Of a stretch of DNA of 46,813 bases, positions 24,282 to 32,995 are shown piece by piece. The translations under genes and the position numbers were made by a program. The notes beneath the pieces were generated by a model. It saw only the letters and a list, made by a program, of their open reading frames with translations. It was not told the origin of the DNA and searched no databases. The number at the start of each line of letters is the position of its first letter. Position 1 is the first letter of the stretch. This stretch comes from Xylanimonas oleitrophica (lineage in GTDB: Bacteria; Actinomycetota; Actinomycetes; Actinomycetales; Cellulomonadaceae). The stretch is from contig NZ_QKWH01000018.1 in NCBI RefSeq assembly GCF_003244315.1, positions 1-46,813 of the forward strand, read 5' to 3'.

Positions 24282-25225
24282 TGGGCGAGATCCCCCCGGC
24301 CTCGGACTACTCGTCCGCCCTCGTCGAGGGTCCCTGGCGCCACGAGCTCGTGCCCGCCAACGGCGCCCGCTTCCACGTCGCCCTCGCCGGCCCCGAGCGT
24401 GCCCGGGAACGCCCGTCCGGCCCGCCCCTGGTGGTGCTGCTGCACGGCTTCCCGCAGTTCTGGTGGGCGTGGCGGCACCAGGTCGAGGCCCTCGCCACCG
24501 CCGGCTACCGCGTCGCCGCGATGGACCTGCGCGGCACCGGGGCCTCCGACAAGCCCCCCACCGGGTACGACACCCCCACCCGCACCCGGGACGTGGCGGG
24601 CGTGGTGCGCTCCCTCGGGCACGACCGCGCCGTCGTGGTCGGCCACGGCACCGGTGGGGCCGTCGCCTGGGCCATGTCCACCCTCCAGCCCGCCGTGACC
24701 TGCGCCGTCGCCGCGCTGTCCAGCCCGCACCCCGCGCACGTGCACGCCACCGTGCGCCAGCTCCTGACGCCCCGCGCACTCCAGCTCCTCGCCTTCGCCC
24801 AGGTACCCACGTTCCCCGAGCGGGGCCTGCGCGACGGCGACCTCCTGGAGCGCGTGCTGGCCCTCGGGGCCGCCACCCCGTTCGCCTCCGACGACGTCGA
24901 CCTCTACCGCACCGTCATGCGCATCCCGTTCGCCGCGCACACCGCCATGGAGTCGCTGCGCTGGACGGTGCGCTCCACCCCGCGGCCCGACGGGCGCCGC
25001 TACCTGGCGGCCGTGCGCCGGGCCGTGCCCGTCCCCGCCCTGCAGCTGCACGGCAGCGCCGACGGGCTCCTCCGCCGGGAGCGGGCCGACGTCGACGCGG
25101 CCGCGTTCGCGCGCGACCTCCGCTACGAGGTGGTCGACGGTGCCGGGCACTTCCTCCCCGAGGAGGCGCCGGACGACGTGAACCGGGTGCTGCTCGACTG
25201 GCTCGCGCGCGTCGCCCCGCTCTGA
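24281..25225 (+). CDS. Alpha/beta hydrolase, epoxide hydrolase-like
   Basis: A 314-residue alpha/beta hydrolase. Visible elements: the oxyanion HGFPQFWWAWRHQ motif, DLRGTGASDKPPTGYDTP, the nucleophile elbow VVVGHGTGGAVAWA (here G-H-G-T-G, so the usual Asp/Ser nucleophile position is Gly-Thr or offset), and VDGAGHFLPEEAPD with the catalytic His. The context and WWAW resemble epoxide-hydrolase-like members. The nucleophile is not the standard G-x-S/D-x-G, so catalysis is uncertain. Translationally coupled to glnR. Confidence 0.8.
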   Translation: MGEIPPASDYSSALVEGPWRHELVPANGARFHVALAGPERARERPSGPPLVVLLHGFPQFWWAWRHQVEALATAGYRVAAMDLRGTGASDKPPTGYDTPTRTRDVAGVVRSLGHDRAVVVGHGTGGAVAWAMSTLQPAVTCAVAALSSPHPAHVHATVRQLLTPRALQLLAFAQVPTFPERGLRDGDLLERVLALGAATPFASDDVDLYRTVMRIPFAAHTAMESLRWTVRSTPRPDGRRYLAAVRRAVPVPALQLHGSADGLLRRERADVDAAAFARDLRYEVVDGAGHFLPEEAPDDVNRVLLDWLARVAPL

Positions 25226-25260
25226 CCCGGTGCCCTGCGCCCTCCGGCGGCGTGCCGCTG

Positions 25261-26037
25261 TCAGGCGGCCGGCGGCTGCGGCGTGCTCGGCGACGGCGTC
25301 GGGCCCGGCTTCACCAGCTTCTCCGCCGCGTCCGGGTCCGTCTCCCCGATGCCGAACGACGGGCACCACCGCGCCACCGGGCAGGCCCCGCACGCCGGGC
25401 GGCGCGAGTGGCACACCCGCCGCCCGTGCCACACCAGGTGGTGGCTGAGCATCGTCCAGTCCCTCTTCGGGATCAGCTCGCCCACCTCGTGCTCGACCTT
25501 GACCGGGTCCTCCGACGTCGTCCACCCGAACCGGCGGGCCAGCCGCCCGAAGTGCGTGTCCACCGTGATGCCCGGGACGCCGAACGCGTTGCCCAGCACC
25601 ACGTTCGCCGTCTTGCGACCCACCCCCGGCAGCGTCACCAGGTCCTCCAGCCGCGCCGGCACCTCGCCGTCGTACCGCTCCACCAACGCCTGCCCCAGGC
25701 CGATCAGCGCCCGCGCCTTCGCACGGAAGAACCCCAGCGGCTTGAGGATCGGCTCCAGCTCCTCCGGGTCCGCCCCCGCGTACGCCGCCGCGTCCGGGTA
25801 GCGCGCGAACAGCGCAGGCGTCGTCGCGTTCACCCGCACGTCCGTGGTCTGTGCGCTCAGCACCGTCGCCACCAACAGCTCCAGCGGCGTCGTGAAGTCC
25901 AGCTCCGCGCGCGCGTCCGGGTACGTCCGCGCCAGCTCACGGTCGATCCGCCGGGCCCGGCGTACCAGCGCCAGGCGGGACTCGCCCGTCGGGGTCGCAG
26001 CGGGCTGCTCGGCGCCCGCGGCCGTCGTCGTCGGCAC
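25261..26037 (-). CDS. nth: Endonuclease III
   Basis: Base-excision repair glycosylase/AP lyase that removes oxidised pyrimidines. The 258-residue protein has [13 protein letters not shown], the helix-hairpin-helix [20 protein letters not shown] with the catalytic Lys, [11 protein letters not shown] with the catalytic Asp, and the [4Fe-4S] motif C-x6-C-x2-C-x5-C ([17 protein letters not shown]). The N-terminus (about 1-20) and the proline-rich C-terminus are extensions. The GTG at 26037 has TACCCT 6 nt upstream, which supports this start over longer upstream frames. Confidence 0.95.
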   Translation of the reverse strand: MPTTTAAGAEQPAATPTGESRLALVRRARRIDRELARTYPDARAELDFTTPLELLVATVLSAQTTDVRVNATTPALFARYPDAAAYAGADPEELEPILKPLGFFRAKARALIGLGQALVERYDGEVPARLEDLVTLPGVGRKTANVVLGNAFGVPGITVDTHFGRLARRFGWTTSEDPVKVEHEVGELIPKRDWTMLSHHLVWHGRRVCHSRRPACGACPVARWCPSFGIGETDPDAAEKLVKPGPTPSPSTPQPPAA

Positions 26038-26043
26038 GAGAGC

Positions 26044-26049
26044 AGGGTA
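26044..26049 (-). promoter_or_regulatory. Leaderless -10 box of nth
   Basis: TACCCT on the minus strand, 6 nt before the GTG at 26037. Confidence 0.6.
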
Positions 26050-26209
26050 ACCAGCGCCACCCACGCGCAGCGCGACCAGGCCTCCTGCGCCCACCTGACC
26101 CGCGAACGGGGCGATGTGAGGCAGACTTGAGAACCGGAACACACATCTGCAACCCGGACCGGGACGCCCGCGAGGCCGGCCTCCGGTCCCGAGAACGTGA
26201 GGAACCCCC

Positions 26210-26887
26210 GTGGACGACACCGTCGTGCTCTCCGCCCCGCTCTTCGCCGACATGGAGGAGGAGGAGACCCGCGCGCTCCTCGAGACCATGATCCCGGTCG
26301 AGCTGTCCCGTGGGGACGTGCTCTTCCGGGAGGGCGAGCCCGGCGACCGCCTGTACGTCATCGCGCAGGGCAAGATCAAGCTCGGCCGCCGCTCCAGCGA
26401 CGGCCGCGAGAACCTCCTGTCCATCCTCGGCCCGGGCGAGATGTTCGGCGAGCTCTCCCTGTTCGACCCGGGCCCCCGCACCGCCACCGCGTCCTCGGTG
26501 TCCGACTCCCTCGTCTACGAGCTGCGCCACCAGGCCCTCGTCGCCTGGGTCAACGCCCACCCCAAGGTCGCCACCCAGCTCCTCGGCGCCCTGGCCCGCC
26601 GCCTGCGTCGCACCAACGAGACCCTCGCCGACCTCGTCTTCTCCGACGTGCCCGGCCGCGTCGCCAAGGCCCTGCTCGACCTCTCGACCCGCTTCGGCGA
26701 GCCGTCCGACGAGGGTGTCCGTGTGGCCCACGACCTCACCCAGGAGGAGCTGGCCCAGCTCGTCGGTGCCTCCCGCGAGACGGTCAACAAGGCCCTCGCG
26801 GACTTCGCCGGCCGCGGCTGGGTGCGGCGCGAGGGGCGCGCCGTCGTCCTGCTCGACATGGACCGCCTGGAGCGCCGCGCGCGCTGA
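26210..26887 (+). CDS. crp: Crp/Fnr family transcriptional regulator (GlxR-like)
   Basis: A 225-residue cAMP-receptor-type regulator. Residues 1-120 form the cyclic-nucleotide domain, with [28 protein letters not shown] and [18 protein letters not shown], where the R-T-A pair contacts cAMP. The helix-turn-helix spans about 175-200 ([30 protein letters not shown]). It is very close to GlxR/Crp of Actinobacteria, a global regulator of carbon and other metabolism. The GTG at 26210 has a GAGGA site. Divergent from nth, with a 172-bp gap, and followed by a strong terminator. Confidence 0.94.
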   Translation: MDDTVVLSAPLFADMEEEETRALLETMIPVELSRGDVLFREGEPGDRLYVIAQGKIKLGRRSSDGRENLLSILGPGEMFGELSLFDPGPRTATASSVSDSLVYELRHQALVAWVNAHPKVATQLLGALARRLRRTNETLADLVFSDVPGRVAKALLDLSTRFGEPSDEGVRVAHDLTQEELAQLVGASRETVNKALADFAGRGWVRREGRAVVLLDMDRLERRAR

Positions 26888-26905
26888 CAGGCGCTGCGGC
26901 AGCCC

Positions 26906-26945
26906 GTGGCGAAGGCCCGGTCCGGACGGACCGGGCCTTCGCCAC
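26906..26945. terminator. Strong terminator after crp
   Basis: Perfect 19-bp arms (26906-26924 and 26927-26945, starting GTGGCGAAGG) meeting at a 2-nt centre, 18 nt after the crp stop and before the convergent ridA stop. It probably serves both directions. Confidence 0.85.
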
Positions 26946-26986
26946 GTCGGCGGCTCAGAGGCGTCCGGCGCCGCCGCCTCACCGGC

Positions 26987-27460
26987 TCACGAGCGGAGCT
27001 CGACCACCAGCTCGACCTCGACCGGGGAGTCCAGGGGCAGGACGGCGACGCCGACGGCGGAGCGGGCGTGCACGCCCGCGTCGCCGAAGACCTCACCCAG
27101 CACCGTCGAGGCGCCGTTGATGACGCCCGGCTGCCCCGTGAAGGACGGGTCGCTCGCGACGAAGCCGACCACCTTGACGATGCGGACGACGTCGTCGAGC
27201 GAGCCGGTCAGGGACTTCACCGCGGCCAGCGCGTTCAGGGCGCACGTGCGCGCGTAGTCGGCCGCGGTCTGCGGGTCCACCAGGCCCTCGCCCACACCCA
27301 CCTTGCCCGTCTCCGGCAGCGCGCCGTCGACGAACGGCAGCTGCCCCGAGGTGTACACGTACGAGCCCGTGCGCACGGCCGGCACGTAGGTGGCCACCGG
27401 CGCCGCGACCTCGGGCAGCGTGATGCCCAGCTCCGCCAGACGAGCCTCCACGCCCGCCAT
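26987..27460 (-). CDS. RidA family protein (YjgF/YER057c/UK114)
   Basis: A 157-residue RidA-type protein with SYVYTSGQLPFVDGALPETGKVG, YARTCALNALAAVKSLTGSLDDVVRIVKVVGFVASDPSFTGQPGVINGAS and VGVAVLPLDSPVEVELVVEL. Canonical RidA hydrolyses reactive enamine/imine intermediates; its Arg-105 equivalent is not seen in the final part (HARSAVGVAVLPLDSPVEVE), which fits the larger RidA subfamilies (YER057c/UK114 variants of about 150 residues) of unclear activity. The ATG at 27460 overlaps the upstream stop by 1 nt. Confidence 0.88.
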   Translation of the reverse strand: MAGVEARLAELGITLPEVAAPVATYVPAVRTGSYVYTSGQLPFVDGALPETGKVGVGEGLVDPQTAADYARTCALNALAAVKSLTGSLDDVVRIVKVVGFVASDPSFTGQPGVINGASTVLGEVFGDAGVHARSAVGVAVLPLDSPVEVELVVELRS

Positions 27461-27624
27461 CACTGGCCGCCCGTCGGGCGCTTGAGGTACGCCACCAGCC
27501 CGGTGCCGTCGGGGCCGGGCACCACCTGGACGAGCTCCCAGCCGTCAGCACCCCACTGGTCGAGGATCGCCTTGGTGTTGTGGATGAGGAGGGGGATCGT
27601 CGCGTACTCCCACGTCGTAGCCAT
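27460..27624 (-). CDS. DUF4177-like small protein upstream of ridA
   Basis: A 54-residue protein, MATTWEYATIPLLIHNTKAIL then DQWGADGWELVQVVPGPDGTG and LVAYLKRPTGGQ. The WEY..., GWELVQV and LKRP elements are the DUF4177/YnzC-like small-domain pattern common next to ridA genes in actinobacteria. It is too short for many gene finders. TAGCCT 6 nt before the ATG and the TGATG overlap with ridA support its reality. Function unknown. Confidence 0.85.
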   Translation of the reverse strand: MATTWEYATIPLLIHNTKAILDQWGADGWELVQVVPGPDGTGLVAYLKRPTGGQ

Positions 27625-27630
27625 GCGCAC

Positions 27631-27636
27631 AGGCTA
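27631..27636 (-). promoter_or_regulatory. Leaderless -10 box of the DUF4177-ridA operon
   Basis: TAGCCT on the minus strand, 6 nt before the ATG at 27624. Confidence 0.6.
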
Positions 27637-27757
27637 ACCGTGCCGGGCCGCACGCAGCACGGGGCCGGGACCGGCGGACGACGTGGTGAGCAGCGCTTTG
27701 CACAGGACCTGCACACACACGTCCCACCCCGCCCGGCGCGCTGCCAGGGCGACCCCG

Positions 27758-27763
27758 TACCCT
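27758..27763 (+). promoter_or_regulatory. Leaderless -10 box of the penicillin-binding protein gene
   Basis: TACCCT, 7 nt before the ATG at 27771. The same hexamer serves the leaderless nth gene. Confidence 0.6.
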
Positions 27764-27770
27764 GGGAAAC

Positions 27771-30104
27771 ATGGCGAGTCGACGCACCGCGAGCCCCCAC
27801 GAGCCCCGGCGGATCACCCGCACCATGCCCGCGACCCAGCTGGTCGCGCTGCTGCTCGCGTTCGTGCTCGCCGCAGGCACCGGCGGCATCCTCGCCGCCG
27901 GGCTCGTCATCCCCGTCGCGCTCGGCGCCAACGCCGCCACCGACAGCACCATCGAGCTGTTCGAGGAGGTGCCCGACGAGCTGCAGCCCGGGCCTCTCTC
28001 GCAGGCCTCGTTCGTGTACGCGGCGGACGGCACCCAGCTCGCCACGTTCTACGCGCAGAACCGCATCGTGGTGCCCCTCGACCAGGTCTCCGACGCGATG
28101 AAGCACGCGGTCATCGCCATCGAGGACGAGCGCTTCTACGAGCACGGGGGCATCGACCCCCGCGGCATCACGCGAGCGTTCGCGAACAACCTGGCCGGCC
28201 AGTCGACGCAGGGCGCCTCGACGCTCACCCAGCAGTACGTCAAGAACGTGCTCATCGACCAGGCGGAGCAGGAGGGCGACCCCTTCGGCATCCTCGAGGC
28301 CCGCGAGGACTCCGTGGAGCGCAAGCTGCGCGAGGCCAAGCTCGCCATCGCGCTCGAGAAGGAGATGAGCAAGGACGAGATCCTGCAGGGCTACCTCAAC
28401 GTGGCCCAGTTCGGGATCACCACCTACGGCGTCGAGACCGCGTCCCGGTACTACTTCAACAAGTCCGCCGCCGACCTCACCCCCGTCGAGGCCGCCACGA
28501 TCGCCGGCGTCACCAAGGCGCCCAGCCTCTTCGACCCCACGGCCAACCCCGAGCAGGCCGAGGCGCGCCGCAACATCGTGCTCAACAAGATGTACGGCCT
28601 CGGCTACATCACCGCCGACGAGTACAACGAGGCACGCACCACGCCGCTGGCCGACACGCTGCACATCACGCCCGTGCCGGTGGGCTGCCAGGCCGCCGGC
28701 GGGTCGGCGTTCTTCTGCGACTACGTCATCAAGGAGATCATGGGCAGCCCCGAGTTCGGGGAGACGACTGCGGAGCGCCGTGCGCTGCTCTACCGCGGCG
28801 GCCTGCAGATCACCACCACCCTCGACCTCGGCAAGCAGATCGCCGCCGAGGAGGAGATCACCGGCCGTGTGCCCGCCGAGAACAGCGCCGACCTCGAGGC
28901 CGCCATCGTCTCCGTGGAGCCCGGCACCGGCAAGATCCTCGCGATGGCCCAGAACGAGCCGTACGACCCCACGAGCAACCCGGCACCGGGCACCACGTCG
29001 GTGAACTACTCCGCCGACTTCGCCCGCGGCGGTTCCCGCGGCTTCCAGCCCGGGTCCACGTTCAAGCCGTTCGTGCTCGCCGAGTGGCTCAAGGCCGGCC
29101 ACACCCTCAACGAGACGGTCAACGCGACCAAGGTGACCCGTACCAACCGGGACTTCACCAACTCGTGCGGCGGCGTGAACATCGCCCCGTGGAGCCCCGC
29201 CAACACCGAGGGCTCCATCGGTGGTCGCATGCCCGTGCTGCGCGCCACGTACCTGTCGATCAACACCGCCTACGTGGACATGGCCAGCAAGCTCGACCTG
29301 TGCAACATCGGTCGCACCGCGTGGGACATGGGCTTCCGCCCGACCCAGACCAACACCGGCCGCCCGGTGCACGACGCCACGTTCGAGGACATGTACATCA
29401 CGCCCTCGATGGTCATCGGCACCCTCGAGACATCGCCCCTCCAGCTCGCCGCCGCCAGCGCCACGCTCGCGAGCAACGGCACCTACTGCGAGCCCGTGGC
29501 CATCACCAAGGTGGTCAAGCCCGACGGCGAGGAGCTCCCGGTGCCCTCGGCCAACTGCAACCCCAACGCCCTGCCCCCGAACGTGGCCGCGACGGTCACC
29601 CACGCGATGGAGAGCGTCATCACCGAGGGCACCGCCCGGGGCCGCGGCCTCGACGGCGGGCGCCCCGCCGCGGGCAAGACCGGAACCAACCAGCTCTCGG
29701 CGCAGACGTGGTTCATGGGCTTCACGCCGCAGCTGGCCACCACCGTGTGGGTGGGCGAGGCGTCCGGCAACACCTCGCACCTCAACATCTGGTTCGAGGG
29801 GCGCCACTACCGCCCGCTGTACGGCTCGCACGTGGCCGCGCCCACCTGGCAGGCGTACATGAACCGCGCCCTGGCCGGCGCCCCGGTGATCCCGTTCCCC
29901 GGCCCGGACCCCGCCCTCGTCGGCGCCGCTCCCCGGCCCACCAACACGGCGCCGCCGGCGTCCGGCGGCGACGGCGGCCAGCCGCAGCCTCAGGGCCCGG
30001 AGCAGCCGGCCGCCCCGGAGCAGCCGGCACCCCCCGCGCAGCAGGATCTCCAGGAGCAGATCCAGGAGTTCTTCAACGATGGCGGCGAAGGGGCCGGCAA
30101 CTGA
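27771..30104 (+). CDS. Bifunctional class A penicillin-binding protein
   Basis: A 777-residue peptidoglycan synthase. After a basic cytoplasmic start comes one transmembrane helix (about 22-48). The glycosyltransferase domain (about 85-270) has EDERFYEHGGIDPRGI, GASTLTQQYVKN and RKLREAKLAIALEKEMSKDEIL. The transpeptidase domain (about 370-680) has S-x2-K (PGSTFKPF), S-x-N (SINTAYVD) and KTG (GKTGTNQ) motifs. The tail (about 710-777) is Pro/Gln-rich and probably disordered. The family is PonA/PBP1-type. The message is probably leaderless (TACCCT 7 nt upstream). The stop overlaps the next gene. Confidence 0.95.
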   Translation: MASRRTASPHEPRRITRTMPATQLVALLLAFVLAAGTGGILAAGLVIPVALGANAATDSTIELFEEVPDELQPGPLSQASFVYAADGTQLATFYAQNRIVVPLDQVSDAMKHAVIAIEDERFYEHGGIDPRGITRAFANNLAGQSTQGASTLTQQYVKNVLIDQAEQEGDPFGILEAREDSVERKLREAKLAIALEKEMSKDEILQGYLNVAQFGITTYGVETASRYYFNKSAADLTPVEAATIAGVTKAPSLFDPTANPEQAEARRNIVLNKMYGLGYITADEYNEARTTPLADTLHITPVPVGCQAAGGSAFFCDYVIKEIMGSPEFGETTAERRALLYRGGLQITTTLDLGKQIAAEEEITGRVPAENSADLEAAIVSVEPGTGKILAMAQNEPYDPTSNPAPGTTSVNYSADFARGGSRGFQPGSTFKPFVLAEWLKAGHTLNETVNATKVTRTNRDFTNSCGGVNIAPWSPANTEGSIGGRMPVLRATYLSINTAYVDMASKLDLCNIGRTAWDMGFRPTQTNTGRPVHDATFEDMYITPSMVIGTLETSPLQLAAASATLASNGTYCEPVAITKVVKPDGEELPVPSANCNPNALPPNVAATVTHAMESVITEGTARGRGLDGGRPAAGKTGTNQLSAQTWFMGFTPQLATTVWVGEASGNTSHLNIWFEGRHYRPLYGSHVAAPTWQAYMNRALAGAPVIPFPGPDPALVGAAPRPTNTAPPASGGDGGQPQPQGPEQPAAPEQPAPPAQQDLQEQIQEFFNDGGEGAGN

Positions 30105-31057
30105 GCCGGACCGGCGCACGCCGGGCGCTCGGCACGCTCGGGGGCTTCGCCGCCCTCGGTGCCGCGGGGCTGGCGTACGCGCACGTCGAGACCAAGCTCT
30201 TCACCGTGCGGCACGTGACGGTGCCCGTGCTGCCCCCGGGCGAGCGAGACCTGCGGGTGCTGCACGTCAGCGACCTGCACCTGGTGCCCACGCAGCGGAC
30301 CAAGCTCGCGTGGATCCGGTCGCTCGCGGAGCTCGAGCCCGACCTCGTGGTCGACACGGGCGACAACCTGGCGCACCGCGGAGCCGTGGGACCGCTGCTC
30401 GACGCGCTCGAGCCGCTGCTGTCGACCACCCCGGGCGTGTTCGTCATGGGGTCGAACGACTACTGGGCCCCGTCGTTCAAGAACCCCGCCCGGTACCTGT
30501 TCAAGGACTCCCGCGTCATCCACCGCGACCCGGAGCCCCTGCCCTGGGACCGCATGGTGGCGGCGTTCACCGAGGCCGGCTGGAAGGACCTCGACAACCG
30601 GCGCGACGTGGTGGTCGCCGGCGGGCGCACGCTCTCCTTCGTCGGGGTGGACGACGCCCACCTCGACCTCGACCGGCTGCCCGTGCGCCCCGCGGGAGCG
30701 GCGCCGTCGGGCCCTGTCGGTGCGGACGACGCCGTGCTGCACCTGGGTGTCACGCACGCCCCGTACGTACGGGTGCTGGACCAGATGCGGGCCGACGGCG
30801 CCGACATGGTCATCGCCGGGCACACGCACGGCGGGCAGCTGCGCGTGCCGTTCTACGGCGCGCTCGTGACCAACTGCGACATCGACCGCCGTCGGGCCTC
30901 CGGCCTGCACGGGTGGCCGGGTGCCCGCCCCGACCAGCCCGGCGGCGCGGACTCGACCTGGCTGCACGTCTCGGCCGGCGCCGGCACCTCGCCGTACGCG
31001 CCGGTCCGCTTCGCATGCCGCCCGGAAGCGACGCTGCTCACGTTCACCGCCAGGTAG
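30101..31057 (+). CDS. Membrane-anchored metallophosphoesterase (YkuE-like)
   Basis: Calcineurin-like phosphoesterase with the metal-binding blocks HVSDLHL, VDTGDNL, MGSNDYW (the GN[H/D] block) and AGHTHGGQ. The N-terminal LGTLGGFAALGAAGLAYA looks like a signal anchor. No ATG, GTG or TTG precedes that helix in frame; the only suitable codon is CTG at 30101, which overlaps the PBP stop (CTGA) with a GAAGGGG stretch 9-15 nt upstream. If CTG is not used, translation must begin at a GTG after the anchor (from about 30207), losing it. Length is 318 residues from CTG. Confidence 0.85.
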   Translation: MSRTGARRALGTLGGFAALGAAGLAYAHVETKLFTVRHVTVPVLPPGERDLRVLHVSDLHLVPTQRTKLAWIRSLAELEPDLVVDTGDNLAHRGAVGPLLDALEPLLSTTPGVFVMGSNDYWAPSFKNPARYLFKDSRVIHRDPEPLPWDRMVAAFTEAGWKDLDNRRDVVVAGGRTLSFVGVDDAHLDLDRLPVRPAGAAPSGPVGADDAVLHLGVTHAPYVRVLDQMRADGADMVIAGHTHGGQLRVPFYGALVTNCDIDRRRASGLHGWPGARPDQPGGADSTWLHVSAGAGTSPYAPVRFACRPEATLLTFTAR

Positions 31058-31068
31058 CGGATCCCGTT

Positions 31069-31097
31069 TTCGTCCTGGCGGCATGCTCCGCTATGCT
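31069..31097 (+). promoter_or_regulatory. Promoter of tRNA-Pro
   Basis: TTCGTC (31069-31074), a 17-bp spacer and TATGCT (31092-31097), about 43 nt before the tRNA start. Confidence 0.5.
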
Positions 31098-31139
31098 GGG
31101 CAGGCTTCACCGCGCGGTACGCGTCGGTGGGCATTCCCT

Positions 31140-31217
<78 letters not shown>

Positions 31218-31219
31218 CC

Positions 31220-31265
31220 GAAAGGCCCTCTGACCAGCGGAAACGCTGAGTGCGGAGGGCCTTTC
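31220..31265. terminator. Terminator just after tRNA-Pro
   Basis: Perfect 11-bp arms (31220-31230 and 31255-31265, GAAAGGCCCTC) enclosing a smaller GNRA-type hairpin (CAGCG-GAAA-CGCTG). Read rightward it is followed by a short T-rich stretch. Confidence 0.75.
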
Positions 31266-31417
31266 GCTTTGCCCGGAAGGGCCAGAATCGGCGCTGGGGG
31301 CGCAACTGGGGGTTTATCGCTCTGAACGGAGGCGGATTCCGACGTCCTGCGGCGGACCCCTGACTCCTGCCGGAAGTCGCTCGCGCGCGGCTCCCGTCCA
31401 AACGGTGTCCAAGCAAC

Positions 31418-31450
31418 GAGGGCCCGATCACCAGTGGCGATCGAGCCCTC
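31418..31450. terminator. Probable terminator of the integrase gene
   Basis: Inverted repeat with 15-nt arms and two mismatches (31418-31432 and 31436-31450, starting GAGGGCC), 17 nt after the integrase stop in minus-strand direction. The rest of the gap 31266-31417 shows nothing distinct. Confidence 0.55.
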
Positions 31451-31466
31451 AGAGTCGGGACTGGCG

Positions 31467-32702
31467 TCAGGCGCCCTCAGTGGGAGGTGCCTGCTGGCCG
31501 GCGCCGGGCATCTTGAACAGCGGGTCCATGTGCCAGTCGGGGCCGATGTCTTCGACGATCGCGAACCCGTTCATGAACGTTGCTCCGGTGTGGATCACCG
31601 GGCGGAGCTCGTGGCGGTAGATGCGCTCGGTCGTCGAGGTGTCCGAGTGCCCGACCACGTGAGCGATCTGCTCGACGGCCGCGCCGCCAGCCGACATCAA
31701 CGACACGAACGAGTGCCGCAGCTCGCGTGGCGTCCAGTCGGCGGGGTCGACCGACGGCACCTGCTTGAGCGCCGAGCGGAAGGCTCGCCTGACGTTGGCA
31801 GCGTCGAGCCCTGTTCCGAGCGACGTCGTAAAGACCAGGCCAGTCTCCTTCCACTGGGAGCCTGCCCGCGCCCGGTCGCCCTCCTGCTCGCGTTGACGAC
31901 GTCGCAGCGCCTGGACTGCGACGTCGGGAATCGCGAGTGTGCGGCGGGACTTCTTGGTCTTGGTGTCACCGGACTTCCGAACCGAGCGCCAGACCTCGAT
32001 GACGGGTGGGACGGCGTCGAGGTCGACGTGGTCCCAGGTGAGGGCGCGCATCTCCTCGGTGCGGATGCCGACGAGCATCGACACCGCGATGTACGGGTAC
32101 ATCCAGTGGCCTTTGGTCAGCGAGAGAACGTCGAGCGCCTGCTTCTCGGTCAAGGACTTGGACTTGCGTCCCGCCTTTCCCCTCGGGGTGATGGCGAACT
32201 CGACGACGTTGCGGTCGACGATGTCTCGGGCCACTGCGCGCTTGACCGCGTTGCTGAGCACGGCCTTGGTATCGGCAAGGGTCCGGGTCGAGTGGGTCTT
32301 CGCGAGGCTCGCCAGGAACTTCTCGACGTGCTTGGCCGTGAGCTTGCGCAGCAGCACGTCGCCGATGTCAGCGACGATGTGGACGGAGAGGTGCTCACGG
32401 GTCTTCACCGTCTGGGAGTCGACCTGCCCTTGACCGTAGGTGAGCCAGTCGCGGACTGCGTCGGCCACCGTCGTCTTGTCGGCGCCCGCGGCCAGGCCCT
32501 TCTCGTAGTCGCGGATGCGGCGGTTCAGAGCGGTCAGTGCGGCCGACCTCGACGTGCCCGACCCCTTCCGCCGGATCTCACGGCCGCGGTCGTCGTACCC
32601 GACGATCCGAGTCGCGATGAACCGGCGACGCTTTTCGTCCCAGTAGACAGTGCCCTCGCCACGCAAGCGGCGCATCGGCTTCTTCGCCCCGGGCTCGCTC
32701 AT
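31467..32702 (-). CDS. int: Site-specific tyrosine recombinase/integrase
   Basis: A 411-residue phage-type integrase. The N-terminal part (about 1-60) has an AP2-like arm-binding region (GEGTVYWDEKRRRFIATRIVGYD), followed by the SAM-like core-binding domain (about 75-180, DAVRDWLTYGQGQ). The catalytic domain (about 190-385) has the first Arg in GIRTEEMRALTW, the box II TPRELRHSFVSLM, HVVGHSDTSTTERIY with the His and the nucleophilic Tyr. Lies head-on to the tRNA-Pro and probably catalyses integration there. Its ATG overlaps the xis stop by 4 nt. Confidence 0.93.
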   Translation of the reverse strand: MSEPGAKKPMRRLRGEGTVYWDEKRRRFIATRIVGYDDRGREIRRKGSGTSRSAALTALNRRIRDYEKGLAAGADKTTVADAVRDWLTYGQGQVDSQTVKTREHLSVHIVADIGDVLLRKLTAKHVEKFLASLAKTHSTRTLADTKAVLSNAVKRAVARDIVDRNVVEFAITPRGKAGRKSKSLTEKQALDVLSLTKGHWMYPYIAVSMLVGIRTEEMRALTWDHVDLDAVPPVIEVWRSVRKSGDTKTKKSRRTLAIPDVAVQALRRRQREQEGDRARAGSQWKETGLVFTTSLGTGLDAANVRRAFRSALKQVPSVDPADWTPRELRHSFVSLMSAGGAAVEQIAHVVGHSDTSTTERIYRHELRPVIHTGATFMNGFAIVEDIGPDWHMDPLFKMPGAGQQAPPTEGA

Positions 32703-32911
32703 GCTGCACCGCCCGAGAGGCTGTCGACGTACTCGCGCACCGCCTCGACGGGCACGAGGCGACGGGTACCGACCTTGACGGTGCGCAGCGCGCCGCAGCG
32801 GATCAGCTCGTAGACGGCAGTCCGGCCAAGGCGCAGGGCCTCGGCCGCCTCGTCGACCCGGTACAGGACCGGGACGACCCTCCCGGCGGCGATCGACTCA
32901 TTGCTAGACAT
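32699..32911 (-). CDS. xis: Excisionase-family helix-turn-helix protein
   Basis: A 70-residue protein with a MerR-like winged HTH (YRVDEAAEALRLGRTAVYELIRCGALRTVKVGTRRLVPVEAVREYVDSL), the standard 'excisionase family' domain that bends DNA and directs excision. A GGGGGAG site lies 1-8 nt upstream of the ATG. It is translated with int (4-nt overlap). Confidence 0.88.
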   Translation of the reverse strand: MSSNESIAAGRVVPVLYRVDEAAEALRLGRTAVYELIRCGALRTVKVGTRRLVPVEAVREYVDSLSGGAA

Positions 32912-32931
32912 CTCTCCCCCAAGGGCTTGAT

Positions 32932-32951
32932 GCCGGCACCGCGGTGCCGGC
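32932..32951. promoter_or_regulatory. Perfect 20-bp palindrome upstream of xis
   Basis: GCCGGCACCGCGGTGCCGGC reads the same on both strands and lies 21 bp before the xis start. It may be an operator for xis-int or a hairpin; next to it is a second small inverted repeat (GAGGGA-N2-TCCCTC, 32952-32966). Confidence 0.55.
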
Positions 32952-32995
32952 GAGGGAATCTCCCTCACGCCCTGGGAATGCCCCTCGAAGAGGCA

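Noticed and set aside
24640-24670. Calling the hydrolase an active epoxide hydrolase
   Set aside because: The nucleophile elbow reads GHGTGG, without the Asp or Ser nucleophile in the expected place, so the substrate and activity are left open.
27093-30119. About 1,000-codon open frame on the minus strand across the PBP gene
   Set aside because: Antisense shadow of a penicillin-binding protein with all catalytic motifs; the reverse product has no recognisable domain.
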